From contig CANXME010000532.1 of assembly GCA_948144175.1 (NCBI GenBank), positions 253,001 through 317,000 of the forward strand: a stretch of DNA of 64,000 nt, given 5' to 3'. Source of the stretch: Closterium sp. NIES-65. Its lineage: Eukaryota; Streptophyta; Zygnematophyceae; Desmidiales; Closteriaceae. The position numbers were made by a program, and so were the translations under genes. Shown here piece by piece: positions 1-11,439 of the stretch. The stretch's first letter is position 1. Each line of letters begins with the position of its first letter. The notes under the pieces were generated by a model, which saw only the letters and a program-made list of their open reading frames with translations, was not told the origin of the DNA and made no database searches.

Positions 1-662
1 GCTCGTAGGCGCGCGGCGACGTCACAATGACTCGCCACCAGTCCATGGCGGGGCCCCTGAGTAGTGAAACCGCATACCGGATCTTGGCGGCGTCCGACTC
101 GACGTAGTTGGCGTCGAAAAACACATTCATCGTGAAGACCCACGATTGAACTGTCGGGCCGCCGCGTTGGCTTGGGTCGAAGCAGGGCGGGCGTTGCGGC
201 TTGAGTGGCATTGGGGCCATCATGGCGTTCTCGCCACTTGTCGCCGCAAACTCCACGTGCCGACGGGCTTCTCGGGGCTCCCGTGGGCTTAATGCGCTCC
301 TGTTCCCTCCCATGCCGGGCATCGGTTGGGCTGCGCCATCACTGGCTGCGCCTGAGCGCTGTCCCGTGCTGTTGTGTTGCGTTGGTGTGCCGGATGAGAT
401 GAGGATGGGCTCCTCCGAATGTGCAGATGCATTGGTTGGTGCGTGTGATGTCGTCGGTACGTTCACAGTTGACTGTTGACGGGGCGGAGTCACGTTCCGC
501 CGTGAGAGTCGCGATTTCGAGCGCCGAATCCTCCAATTGACGCACGAGACGATCGAGTTGCTCCTGCGTCAACGTGGCGAGATTGAAATCGGCCATGGCG
601 GGGGTGTTGGGCAAGTTCAGCGAGAGCCTCGGTCGTGGCCGTGCGTGCTTTCGAGAGAGCAC
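1..662 (-). pseudogene. gag N-terminal fragment of G1, frameshifted
   Basis: The frame starts at 662 with the same MLSRKHARPRPR leader as G2 Gag. It then carries the heptad-like stretch around LTQEQLDRLVRQLEDSALEIATLTAERDS, which looks like a short coiled coil. At about 481-485 there is one extra G relative to G2 (GGGG against GGG), so the frame is lost after residue 60. The rest of the gag sequence to position 1 is still recognisable in another frame. The capsid domain and zinc knuckle lie outside the window. Confidence 0.85.
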
Positions 663-777
663 TACGAGCGGCGGTGCTGTGTCGCTGAGAGACGTCTACC
701 CCCCCCAAAAATTGAGATAGTGGGAAGCGAAGGTGTGGATGCGGTCCGAGATGAGATCGTAGGCTCTGAATACCAAG

Positions 778-1109
778 TGTTACGAGTGCAATTGAGTGGA
801 CGAACGAGAATTGCACTATCGAAGCAAGAATACAAATGAGCGAAGGCATGAGCGAACATTATATAGCGAAACTATAGTGGTAACGGTAATGGTCGCGCGA
901 CGAGCCTGGGACTGAGGTTGGGAAAGTGTCGAAGCGTAGGCCCGGAGCGCGGGTTACCAGCCGAGCCGTGAGGTCGGGATGCGATGTGCGAAAAGGGCGG
1001 GATGATGAATGATGCGATGGTCGCGAGTGGTAACGGTGCTGACTGAGGTGCTACAGTGATGTACGCGTTGAGCAGGGACGCGAAGTAAGGAAAAGGGAAT
1101 TTCCTTACA
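778..1109 (-). repeat. 5' LTR of G1 (332 bp)
   Basis: On the minus strand it begins TGTAAGG and ends CGTAACA. It has the same length and near-identical sequence as the G2 LTRs at 4737-5068 and at 17339-17418 plus 24967-25217. The adjacent primer-binding motif TGGTATTCAGAGCC at about 762-775 marks it as the 5' copy. Confidence 0.9.
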
Positions 1110-1251
1110 GTATCAGTTCAGTGACGATGCACATAAGGAGCTAAGCAGATGCGTACATTTTAATTAGTTTCCATTACTCTAGAAAGGGCATGCCAAGTGT
1201 GGACGACAACCAGAAATTGATTCCAGGCACCGAGCAAAACACGTTACTTCA

Positions 1252-4200
1252 TTATTGTGGGAACGATGGCCAATTTAATTCACATGGATATGGTTTGCAT
1301 GCTTGAATTGGCTCCATTTGTGTAAAAACAGCATCGCTCGCACCTACACCAAAGAATTGGAGCTCTCTGCATACCGTACATGCATGGTCTGATTCTCTCA
1401 GTTCCGTTCCAGTGAGTTTGGAAGGGGAGGAACCTGCCAACGCCAGAGCAGGAACCATGAAAAGGCACGACTTCAAAAGTTGCACGAGGGCTTCAAACAA
1501 AAAGAAAACAAACAAACAGGGGGGTGAATGACCGGGATCATGCAAAATGAGATGCGCGACGGGGCAAGAAATCACTTGGTGGCTGGAGAGATATCTTCCA
1601 GCAGGAGGCAATGGAATGCCAAGCTTCTGAAGCTCTGCCACAGGGACCTCCCTCCTGCCAACGAGGTAAAGCATGCAGATGAGTGCTTGCCACATGCACA
1701 GTGAAGATATACCCGAACAGCACAAAAAGGTGCCAGCTTCATCCACACCCAATGCCAAGTGCGTGCGTGCGTGCGTTCATGCGTGTGGTGCATGCGTGTG
1801 CGCGTGCATGTATGCGTGTGTGCATGCACGCATGTGTGTGCATTCTGCAAGCATGGGACAGGGTGCCCACAACACAGCCACCAGGCACAGGGCTTACAAG
1901 GGCGCTTTGAACGGCCGATCCCGACAGCCAAACCGCATTTGCCCCGACTCCTTCCTCCCGCCTACTCCACCCCCTGGTTGGATACAACCACATGACAGAT
2001 GCCTTTAGGTGCAACATCTTGAAGGTGAAGTGACACGGCAACAATAATTCTCTGTCACAACACAACATCATGTAGCCATGCCAAATGACCCCGGCATGCC
2101 AGTACCAAGCAGCCCCACTCTTACCATATCTGCGTGGCAGCCATCCCGGCAGCAGCGCTTGGCGGTAAAAGTCCACCAGCACCTGCCGGCCCCCCACACC
2201 CTCCAACTCCAACCCTCGCTGCACAGAAGGGGTCATCAAATGCTGTTCCGACATCCAGTGTAGAAATGGCAGCTATGGAAAGGTGGAGGAAATTACAGTA
2301 AATGAATCAAGCACAGTGTAGTGCAAACAACGTGGCTGCATGGCCTACCCGGTATGCTCTGTCAAACTGTTGGCACGTTTCGTACTCAACAAAGGCATAG
2401 CCTCGAGATGCCCCTGTCACTGTGCATGCGCCACCACACGCACACATACCCACAGACAAACATGCGAAAAGCAGAGGCGACCGCAGAGCGAGTAGTTGGG
2501 AGGAGAAGAGCGGGAGCGAGGGTGGCAAAAGGGAGGAGAGCAATGTGAGTGGGTGGAGCAGGACAGTCTGTGTAATGCGCGGCTCATGAGACAAACGCAG
2601 CAAGATTGTGAGAGGAGAGAAAGAGATGGTTGGTACGATGGAAGGAGGACGAGGGGGGCTAAGGTGGATGCGAAGGCAGCAGGGGAAAGAAAAGGCTGGC
2701 GAAGTGGGGACATGAAACCTACCGATGTTGCGCACAATGCGCAGCTGCTTCACACTGCCATGTGCTTCTACTGCCTGCCCCCCCCCCCCCCCCCCCACCC
2801 CCCCCACACACACACACACACACATTTGCACGTTATGCTCGCACGCGCGCGTACACACAAAACACACATGCGCTGCGCACCCCTCGACCCACAAACAGAG
2901 CAGGAACCAAAAAAGACGTTTGCATGGTTCCCCCACTGGCACGGGCGCACACACACCTGCAGCAGGCAGTCCTCTGTGGTGGTGGGCAGCATTCGCCCCA
3001 CAAAGAGCGTGCACGCCGCATCCATGGCTGCCGCGCATGGTTTGTCTGCGCGGTTGAAGCCTCCATGGGAGAGGACAGGGGGATGGGGGGGTGAGGCCGG
3101 GGAGGCGGAGGGGAGAAGGAGAGGGGAAGGGGGGAAGGGAGGGGGGAAAGGGAGGGGAGGAATGGGAGGGGGAACGGGATGGGAAGCGGAACAGGTCAGG
3201 CATGCGTGTCGTGCGGAAGCTGTGCTCGCTGGGGTACACGGGCGGGATGGACCAACCTCTATGGGCTGTTGTAGGACGGTGTGATTGAAATGTCGAGGAC
3301 GGAGTTACACGTCAGCAGCACGTGTTGGAAACAGTTGTAATGGGAGAGAGCGAGAAAGCGAGCGGGAGAACGTGGGGTTGGGAGTGGCGAGCGAAAACGA
3401 AAAAGGGGCGGGAGGAGGGCAGGACAGAGAGCTGACAGGCTGCGAGGCGGCGGGCGAGGAGGGCGCGCTTGATGGCGCGGTCATGGGGGCGCGTGTCCGT
3501 GCCGTCAATGCTGCCCGCCTGCACCGGATGGTACTCCTCGTGACCGTACCACACCAGCTGCCGCCCTCCCACCGGCCCTCCCCACCCCTGCTGCGGTCTT
3601 GGCTGCTGCTGCATTCGTTCGTGTTGCCTGGCTGACACGTCAGCATTTGGGACATCCGTCCCCTCCCCCACTCTCGCTCGGCTGCTGCTCCTGCGTCTAT
3701 CCCTCTCCCTTTCCTGCTCCCTCCTCCTTTCCCTCTCCCTCTCCACATCCCACTCACTCTCCCTCTCCCGTTCCCTCTTCCTCTCACTTTCCCTCTCCCT
3801 TTTCCTCTCCCTCTCCCCATCCCAAACACTCTCCCTCTCCCTTTCCCTCTTCCTCTCACTGTCTCTCTCCCTCTCCCTTTCCCGCTCCCTCCTCCTTTCC
3901 CTCTCCCCATACCCCTCCCCCTCCCTCTCCCTCTCCCTCTCCCTCTCCCTCTCCCTCTCCCCCTCCCCCTCCCTCTCCCTCTCCCTCTCCCTCTCCCTCT
4001 CCCTCTCCCTCTCCCCCTCCCCCTCCCTCTCCCTCTCCCTCTCCCTCTCCCTCTCCCTCTCCCCCTCCCTCTCCCGCTCTCGCAGTCTGTCCAGCCCCTT
4101 CCTGTCCCGCGCATCATCTTCCCCTACTCCGCCTTCTTTCTCTCCTCTTCTCCGCCCATGCTGCCGAGAGTCCTCCCCCTCCCTCCACTCCTCTCGCCTC

Positions 4201-4295
4201 TGTTTCGAGTCTCTCCTCTTCCCTGGGGACCCAGAACGCCTCTCCCTAGCCCTTGTCCTCCGTGTCGTGGAATCCTCCTGCCCACTCCACTCCAT
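1252..4295 (-). CDS. SNRNP35: U11/U12 small nuclear ribonucleoprotein 35 kDa protein (minor spliceosome)
   Basis: RNA-binding protein of the U11/U12 di-snRNP, which recognises U12-type introns. Seven exons are inferred: 4295-3437, 3045-2957, 2774-2723, 2419-2349, 2218-2125, 1973-1898, 1654-1252. All introns are GT-AG, and the joined frame gives 547 residues. Family marks in order: AGSIDGTD...PHDRA near residue 260; an RRM at about 298-375 with TLFVGR (RNP2) and RGYAFVEY (RNP1, 339-346); [43 protein letters not shown]. The AGSIDGTD and ESGQ.RFG blocks separate it from U1-70K. Residues about 70-200 are an Arg-Glu repeat, placed before the RRM, whereas known homologues carry the charged tail after it. 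The last about 110 residues, up to the stop at 1252, match nothing I know, and a further splice after SSHQ (GTGATT) is possible. The start ATG at 4295 opens the RE frame; no 5'UTR evidence is visible. Confidence 0.85.
2778..2824. repeat. C19 run plus CA microsatellite abutting an acceptor site
   Basis: On the plus strand, 19 C (2778-2796), an A, 8 C, then a CA repeat. On the minus strand this reads (TG)n, G8, T, G19, followed at once by the CAG acceptor of SNRNP35 intron 2. Confidence 0.9.
3700..4074. repeat. CTCCCT hexanucleotide microsatellite inside SNRNP35 exon 1
   Basis: Long runs of CTCCCT with CTCCCC interruptions. On the minus strand the frame reads GAG AGG, giving alternating Glu-Arg with Gly interruptions, and this frame leads directly into the conserved AGSIDGTD block. 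The alternative frames read Gly-Arg or Pro-Ser and lead nowhere. As a hexamer, length changes keep the reading frame. Confidence 0.9.
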
Positions 4296-4731
4296 TACTC
4301 TTCTACGTTTGCTGCTGGGCCGTCCTCCCTAAAAAACGGTTCGCTTGGACGGTTTGCTCCTGGCAGTGAACATTACTCGAACGTGACAGATTGACGCGCA
4401 GTGTCGTTGCTTGTCGCACCATTAGCACAGTGTCGTTGCTTAGCACAACCTTCAGGCTGGCGAGCAGGACGATTGTGCGTGTTTGAAGTATGCGGGATGA
4501 GACCAAATTGGCTGTACCCGAAATTTCATAATTTGTGTATATATATTAATGGTTCAAAAGAGACCATGATCGCTGGATTACAATAAAAATATATACATGT
4601 CTAAATTAACGTCAACTCAATGCAGAAAATTCAAGTGAAATAGAAACTGCTGAGTTTAAAGAAGTAACCTTCAGTAACAAAATAACTTACGACATGCTGT
4701 AAGCTTGTTGGAAGTATCGAAGAGGCAGTCA
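4296..4731. other. Spacer upstream of SNRNP35
   Basis: This lies between the inferred SNRNP35 start and the target duplication of G2, and would hold the SNRNP35 promoter and 5'UTR. I see no convincing coding frame, RNA gene or repeat. An AT-rich stretch at 4530-4650 is the only compositional feature. Confidence 0.5.
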
Positions 4732-4736
4732 GTGGT

Positions 4737-5068
4737 TGTTACGAGTGCAATTGAGTGAACGAACGAGAATTGCACTATCGAAGCAAGAATACAAATGAGC
4801 GAAGGCATGAGCGAACATTATATAGCGAAACTATAGTGGTAACGGTAATGGTCGCGCGACGAGCCTGGGACTGAGGTTGGGAAAGTGTCGAAGCGTAGGC
4901 CCGGAGCGCGGGTTACCAACCGAGCCGTGAGGTCGGGATGCGATGTGCGAAAAGGGCGGGATGATGAATGATGCGATGGTCGCGAGTGGTAACGGTGCTG
5001 ACTAAGGTGCTATAGTGATGTATGCGTTTAGCAGGGACGCGAAGTAAGGAAAAGAGAATTTCCTTACA
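4737..5068 (-). repeat. 3' LTR of G2
   Basis: 332 bp, TG...CA ended. It is preceded on the minus strand by a G-rich polypurine tract (plus strand CTACCCCCCCTTCTAAGG at 5069-5086). The target duplication GTGGT is at 4732-4736. Confidence 0.93.
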
Positions 5069-5127
5069 CTACCCCCCCTTCTAAGGAGGTCCTCCTTATG
5101 AAAGCGCGTGGATGTCTCGGAAATTGC

Positions 5128-5264
5128 TGTGAGATTTGTAGAACAGGAATGTGTGGACTATGAATGAAGGCAGTACAAATATGAAACCCTAACTGGGTTG
5201 TACCTCCTATGGGATACCCCACTACAGCCTACACTATAGTATAAGCTATAGATATGTTCTGACA
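5128..5264 (-). repeat. 3' LTR of C1 (137 bp)
   Basis: Plus-strand ends are TGTGAGAT and TTCTGACA. It is adjacent to the conserved stem-loop at 5267-5287. Confidence 0.95.
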
Positions 5265-5479
5265 CACCCCCATAGGCAAAGTGGGGGAGAACAAGGGGTC
5301 ACAAGACCAGTCAAGCAAAGTAAAGCAAAGCAAGCTCGGGGTGGATCACAAAGTCACCACACAGTCCGAGCACAAGAGCAGGGCCAGAGGCCAGTTCACA
5401 TGCAAGAGTACAGACATATATATATATAAAAGTAGACAAACAAGAGCAGGTATATATATATGTCACAGTACAAGTAAAA

Positions 5480-8400
5480 TCAAGAGGAGAGCAAGTGAGG
5501 CAAGACAGGCACAAGACCCAGCTGGGTGCAGAAGCGCTGATGGTCACAAGGCGCGAGTGCCTTGGTGAACACATCAGCAGTGTTGGCCTCAGAGGCCACG
5601 TACGCAAGCCGCAACTGTCCACGCTGCTGTAGCTCACGAGCAAGGAAGTAGCGAAGAGCAATGTGCTTCGTTCTGTGCTCCAGACGCTGCTCTCGACACA
5701 AGGCCAGCATGGCCTTGTTGTCTACGTACAGCACTGGAGGAGAACGAGGCGGCTCTCCAAGGTCAGTCAGCAGGTAGGTGAGCCAGCGAAGCTCCTGTGC
5801 AGCCATGGCCCCGGCGTAGATCTCAGCCTCACAACTGGAGCTGAGAACCGAAGACGAACGAGTAGCCCGCCACGAGACAGAGCCGGAACCAAGACTGAAG
5901 GTGTAACCCTGTGACGACCGCTGCGTAGCCTGGTCGTCAGCCCAAGAAGCGTCTGCGTGCCCTGTAAGGACCACTGGACTCCGCCCTCCAAGCACTAGCC
6001 CCATGCCTGACGTACTGCACAGGTAGCGCAATACCCTCTTCGCTGCAGCCATGTGCTCTGGTCGGTGTCTCCCAGGAGCAACATAGCGTGCAAGAATGCT
6101 CAGAGGGTATGCAAGGTCAGGCCGTGTGCAGGTCATCAGGTACATGAGACAGCCAACAAGCTCTGGGTACGGGCCACTCGACTCTACGGACTCATCCGAA
6201 GGCAGAGCTGAGAGCGAGTGGCGAGTAGACAGAGGAGTGGCCTGAGGCGAGGAGTACGTGAAGCCGAAGCGCTGAAGGACCTCCTGCACCATGTGTGACT
6301 GAGTCAAGGTAATGGTGCGGCGTGCTCTGTCCCGAGTGATCTGCAAGCCAAGGTAGCTGCGCAGTTCACCCAAGTCTGTGCACGTGTGTCTCTTCAGCAG
6401 CTCGGACTTCACGTAGGCGAGTCCAGCAGTGTCCGCTGTGGCAAAGACCAAGTCGTCGACGTACACGAGGATGTAGAACGGCGGCAGGGAAGTGTCGGTG
6501 CGCAGAAACAGCGACGGGTCAGCAGTAGAAGGAGCAAACCCAAGAGCCGCAAGCGTAGTCCTCAGTGTGTCGTGCCACTCACGTGGTGCCTGGCGGAGAC
6601 CGTAGACTGGCCGTCGGAGGCTCCACTGGGTGCCAGGAGGGAAATTCCCAGTGAAGCCAGGTGGACGGCGCAGCCAGATCTCCTCGTGCAGGCTACCTTG
6701 CAGGAACGCAGTGCTGAAGTCGAGAGAGTGAAGCTCGTAGTCGCGCTGAGCGGCTATGTGCAGCAGCACCCGAAGAGTGGTCATCTTCGGGGTGGGAGAG
6801 AAGGTCTGAAAGTAGTCAACTCCCTGCCGCTGACTGAAGCCACGAGCAACGTACCGCGCCTTGAAGACAGGTGGAGAGCCCGGCGGCCGCTTCACCCTGA
6901 AGATCCACATGCCACTGACGATGTTCGCCCCAGGAGGGGGAACTGCGTCAACGTAGGTGCCTGTGGACTTCCAGGAAGCCATCTCTGCATCCATAGCTGC
7001 CTGCCACTGAGACGAGTAGGGACCCTCTACGGCCTCCGCGTAAGAGCGCGGAGTCGGGATGTCTAGTGCATCCGGGTCTCCCTCAGGAGCAAGCAGTACA
7101 GACGCAAGATGAGGTGAAGCAGCAGCCAGACACTGTAACTCCTCCTGCCTGTCCTCTAGGACGTCCGTGCCAAGAGCACACTCACCCCCGACGGACGGAG
7201 GACAGACAGACGCAGACTCAGCAACAAGGCTAGCAGCGTAGTCTAGACGACAGCGAGCAGCAAAGTCGACGAGCTCAGCGACAAGAGCAGACGCAGCAGT
7301 GGACTCAAAAGAGGGGTCAAAGACGAGAGTAGTAAGCAGACGCGTGACAGTAGGACTGGCAGCACGAAGAGAGTCCGACTCAGGGTCGGCAAGCGCAGGA
7401 AGAGAGGACTCAGGAGGAGAAGGCAAAGGGGCACGCAGAGGAGCAGTGGACGGACGCAGAGACATCCGGTGCGTGCCAGGGACAGGAGGAGGACGCTGAC
7501 GCGAACCGCGACCACTAGTGCGAGCAGCACGAACAGGCGACGCAGGACGAGACGCAGGCTCACGACGCTCAGCAAGACCTCCAGTAGGACCAGTGTAAGG
7601 AGAGGGAGCAGGCAGTGGAGAGGAAGGCTCCAACAGGGACTGCGACTGGACAGGCTGTGGACACTCTACCGGAGGAGAAAGACCAAGAACCTGCTGCAGG
7701 AGCGGAACGAAGTACGGCCGAGGCCGCGCGGCAACTCCAGACTCAGCAGGGACAGCACCAGCACCCTCAGCAACAGCACCAGCGCCACCAACACCTCCAG
7801 CGGCAGGACCTCCAGCAGCACCAGTAGCAGAACCACCGCCGGGACAGACAGCAGTAGTCTCAGCACCAACACCCTCAGGAGCTCCTGCTCCAGGAGTACC
7901 CGCAGGCCCAGCAGCTCCGGGACCGGCAGCACCAGCACCCTCGACGGTCGAAGAAGCTCCAGCTCCAGCAGCACGCCTTCAGCGGCGAGCAAACCACTCG
8001 CGCAGCTCCTGTGGAGAGAGGGGCTCCCGGCGAGACGTAGCAGCAGGAGAAACCCCAGGCTCAGCAGCTCCAGACGTAGCACCCCCAGGCTCAGCAGCTC
8101 CAGACTCAGTACCCCCAGGCTCAGCAGCTCCCGACCTAGCACCCCCAGACCCAGCACCCCCTAGCTCAGCAGCTCCAGGCACCGTACCCCCCGGCTCAGC
8201 ACCCCCAGGCTCAGCACCCCCAGTAGCAGCACCTCCAGGCTCCGCACCCCCGCGCACAGCACCCCCAGAGTCAGCACCCCCAGGCTCAGCACCTGCAGTA
8301 GCACCAGAGTCACCAGTAACCTCGACCGGGTCAACTGCGTCTACCTGGGACACACCTGAGGGGGCAGGAACCTGAGGGGGGAGGGGGTCTACCGGGGGGG

Positions 8401-11391
8401 GAACTGGCACAAGGAAGTCCGGCGGAGGGAGGAGGGAAGGAGTGCGGTAGGGGAAGAGGCGGTAGAAGGGGACTGACTCGTCGAACGTGACGTCCTGGGA
8501 GGACAGAACACGACAAGAGGAGGGGTGGTAAAACTGCCACCCGGGAGCGTCTCTGGGGAAGCCAAGGAAGACACAGGGAGCAGCACGAGGGGACAGCTTG
8601 TCCGCAGACAAGTCGCGGACAAACGCCCGAGATCCCCAGACACGGAACGCCGACGCATCGCCAACCTTCCCCGTCCACAGCAAAGCTGGGGAGGTCTCCG
8701 GTCGGGAGACTCTGGGCTGAAGGTTGATCTGATGCGCGGCGTACCGAACCGCAAACGGCCACAGAAAATGGGGGGCAGCCGCATGCACCATGGACGTACG
8801 GGCGACGTCCATGACAATGTCGATGCGGCGCTCAGCAATCCCATTCTGCTGTGGAGAGTCCGGAAGCGTGAAGGTCTGGCGGATGCCTCGTGCCCGACAG
8901 TAGGCTCGCAGAAGGCCGGAGGAGAACTCTCCGCCTCTGTCCGAATGCAGACGCAGAACAGGAAAGTCCGAGCCGAAGCTCCGCCTGAGCTGGAGACGAG
9001 CTGCGCGGATCTAGTCGATCAACACCTCAGTGACCTCACCCTTGCTGCGCGAGGGGAAGACTGTGGTGTAACGCGAGTAGTCGTCAACCACGAGCAGGAA
9101 GTAGCGCTCGTGACCCTGTCCACGGACGCGGGCTGGGCCCCACACGTCCATGTGAAGTGTCTGCATCGGGGCCTCCGTCGGAGGAAACGGGGAGGAGTGA
9201 GGGGTAGCCCGCAGGCGACCCTCGACACAGGGGACACAGGGAGGGCCAGGCCCCGGAGGAAGGGGAGGTAGGGACCGGGGAAGGCCAGAGACGAGAAGGC
9301 GAGAGACCATGCCCCGGAGACGAGGCAGGGAGGGGTGACCCATCCTGTGGTGCCACAGGAGGGTCTCGTGGGACAGGAGGCGACACGAGCAGGGGGCAGA
9401 CTCAGGACCAGACCTGGGCGCTGTAGCAAACACCTGACCCGACGCAGCTACCTGACCAGACGCAGGAGGAGGAGACGGAACAGTGAGTGTGTACAGGCTC
9501 GACCCCGGCCCACGTGTGAACGTGGTCAGGTGTCGACCCGTGTCCGCGTCCGTGCAGTGGGTGACCCGTCGGCGCGCAGGGGTGAACTGGTCAACCCCTG
9601 CATCCTGTAGGTCAGCACCCGCCACCAAGTTCGTAGAGAACGAGGGGAGGTAGAGACCGGACAGGGCGCCAGACGGGACCGCAGGGCACGGCAGGACAGT
9701 GGAGTAGCGAGCCAGAACAGGACCCCCAGAGGGGTCTGCCAGGGAGACTGCCACTGGCCGACTAAGCGGCGTGAGTGTGGTGCGGTCTCGAAAGAAGAAG
9801 CGAGACGCCCCGGAGTCAAGAGTGAAAGTGAGAGAGGGCGGAGCCGACGCAGTACCTGAGAGAGCAGACTCACCAGCACCTGAGGACTCAGACTCACTGG
9901 CACCTAGAGCAACAGCTTCACCAGCACCTGGAGCAGTAGCCTCAACAGCACCTAGAGCCGCAGTACCAATGCCCGGGTCGGGCGGGAAACACCGGTAACA
10001 GTCACCCTCCTCACTAATAGTCACAGCATACATGGCAGCAAGAATAGCATCAAAGTCAAGATCAAAGATAGCTACTCCTGACCTAGAGAGCTGGTCCCAG
10101 CGAGGGATCTCAGAGGCGTCAGGAAACTGGCGGCGCCAAGCGTCAGTCAGGCGGCCGAAGCAACGCTGGGCGGGGTGTGGACCACCACACTGCTCACCCG
10201 CACGGTCGCCAGTGCGCAGGACGTAAGTGCACGGACCAGCACCCCCACCCCGCTGACGTGCAAAGTACCACTCACGGAGCTGCTGCGGGGAGAGGGTCTC
10301 CTGACCACGCTGCTGCTGCTGGCGGTGACCACCACCGGAGCCACTCCTCCTCGACGAGCCACGACCTCCGCCGCCTCCTCCGCCGCCGCCGCCACCACCT
10401 CTGCTGCCACCGCCACTCCCACCGTCGCCGCCGCCACTGCCGCCTCCGCCTTCACTCCCACCACCACCGCCGCTGCCGCCCCCGCCTCCACTGCCTCCGC
10501 CGACACCTCCACTCCCGCTACCACTCCCGCTACCACCCTCACCTCCTCCGCTGCCTCTCCCGCCGCCTCCACCGCCCCCGCCGCCTCCACCACCGCCCCT
10601 GCCCCCCTTGCTCTTGCCAGAGCGACGTCTCCCGCTGGGGGCAGACGCCGCACCGACCGACTCAAAACCAACAAGGTCGGCCGTAGCAGCAGAGGCGACA
10701 GAGGGCAGGAGGGGGGAGGGGGAACACCCCTCAAAGATGGGGGTGCGTGGGTCACCACGAGAGGCCCCTACAGCGAGAATGCTCTTCTCGGCTGCTAGGA
10801 GGGACTTCTCGAGGAGCTCGACAGTGAGAGTCGTGGGGCAGACTGCGAGTAGGTCGTCCCTGACTCCGCGAAGGGAGTCAGGGAGGCGGGTGACAATGTA
10901 GTAGAGAGTGAAGTACTTGGGGGGGGGGGGTTCTTGGCGCAGAACTCAGCAGGAAGTGCAGCGCGGAAGCGAGCGTCACCAGTGCGCAGGTGGGTAATGA
11001 GGTCGGCTACTGTGGCAAAAGCAGCAAGGTCGGGAAAGAGGTACGGTAGCATGAGGCGGCTCAGTGCAGCAGTGACAGGGGTGGAGTAGCGTGCAATAAC
11101 GGCGTCGTACAAGGTCTGAGCACTCTTGTACGACCCAAAGTACGCACGCTCAGCGGGAGGGAGGTGGCGACGCACAGCAAGACGTGCAGCAGCATCGCGT
11201 GTGGCCCACTGTGAGCGAACAGTGGCATCCTCAGTAGCAGCAGGGGCGGGAGAGGCACCAGAAGTGAGATCAAAGAGAGAGAGGCCGTCAGCTCTGTCGC
11301 ACTGTAGGAAAAGCAGTAGGTCGTCTACCCACACGTCAAAGTCGATGGCTCTGCCCTCAGCGTCAAAGGTGAGGACACTGGGGGTAGCCAT
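5480..11391 (-). pseudogene. C1 gag-pol (copia order), broken
   Basis: Copia order on the minus strand. Gag starts at 11391 with MATPSVLTFDAEG, followed by a Gly/Ala-rich linker, an atypical knuckle (C-X13-C-X3-H-X4-C) near 10200, protease DSGAS, integrase (LHSDRGGEFSS class, core near 9000), a GGAEP-rich linker (about 8300-8050), and reverse transcriptase with YVDD near 6455 plus RNase H to the stop at 5480. Breaks: a frame change at the G run near 10918-10929 in gag; TAG at 9013-9011 where C2 and C3 have Trp in LIDWIREA; and a further frame change between the linker and the RT part, which itself is open from 7633. RT-RNase H is well kept, the rest is not. Confidence 0.9.
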
Positions 11392-11439
11392 GACAGCAGT
11401 AGAGAGAGGGCAGTGCGCAGAGTAAAGCTCAGTGCTCAC

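Larger units (their letters stand above)
1..1109 (-). mobile_element. Ty3/gypsy chromovirus G1, 5' end only (continues beyond window)
   Basis: This is the 5' end of a minus-strand Ty3 element that runs off the left edge. In transcription order it has a 332-bp LTR, an initiator-Met-type primer binding site next to it, a short leader and the start of gag. It is nearly identical to the 5' part of element G2 (16563 onward), so both belong to one family. The host base string after the LTR (GTATC) would be one copy of the target duplication; its partner lies outside the window. Confidence 0.9.

Noticed and set aside
1739..2254. Minus-strand frame beginning [11 protein letters not shown]
   Set aside because: It mixes intron 4, exon 5 and intron 5 of SNRNP35. 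The acceptor after CCCCTTCTGTGCAG and the conserved VLVDFYRQ...PGWLPRR place the exon inside it.
3305..4117. Long Gly-Arg repeat frame on the minus strand, and a Pro-Ser frame on the plus strand, across the CTCCCT repeat
   Set aside because: They are other frames of the same microsatellite. Only the Arg-Glu frame leads into the conserved U11/U12-35K block.
1252..4295. U1-70K as the identity of the RRM gene
   Set aside because: The AGSIDGTD...PHDRA block before the RRM and [11 protein letters not shown]...ELQKLGIP after it are features of U11/U12-35K, not U1-70K.
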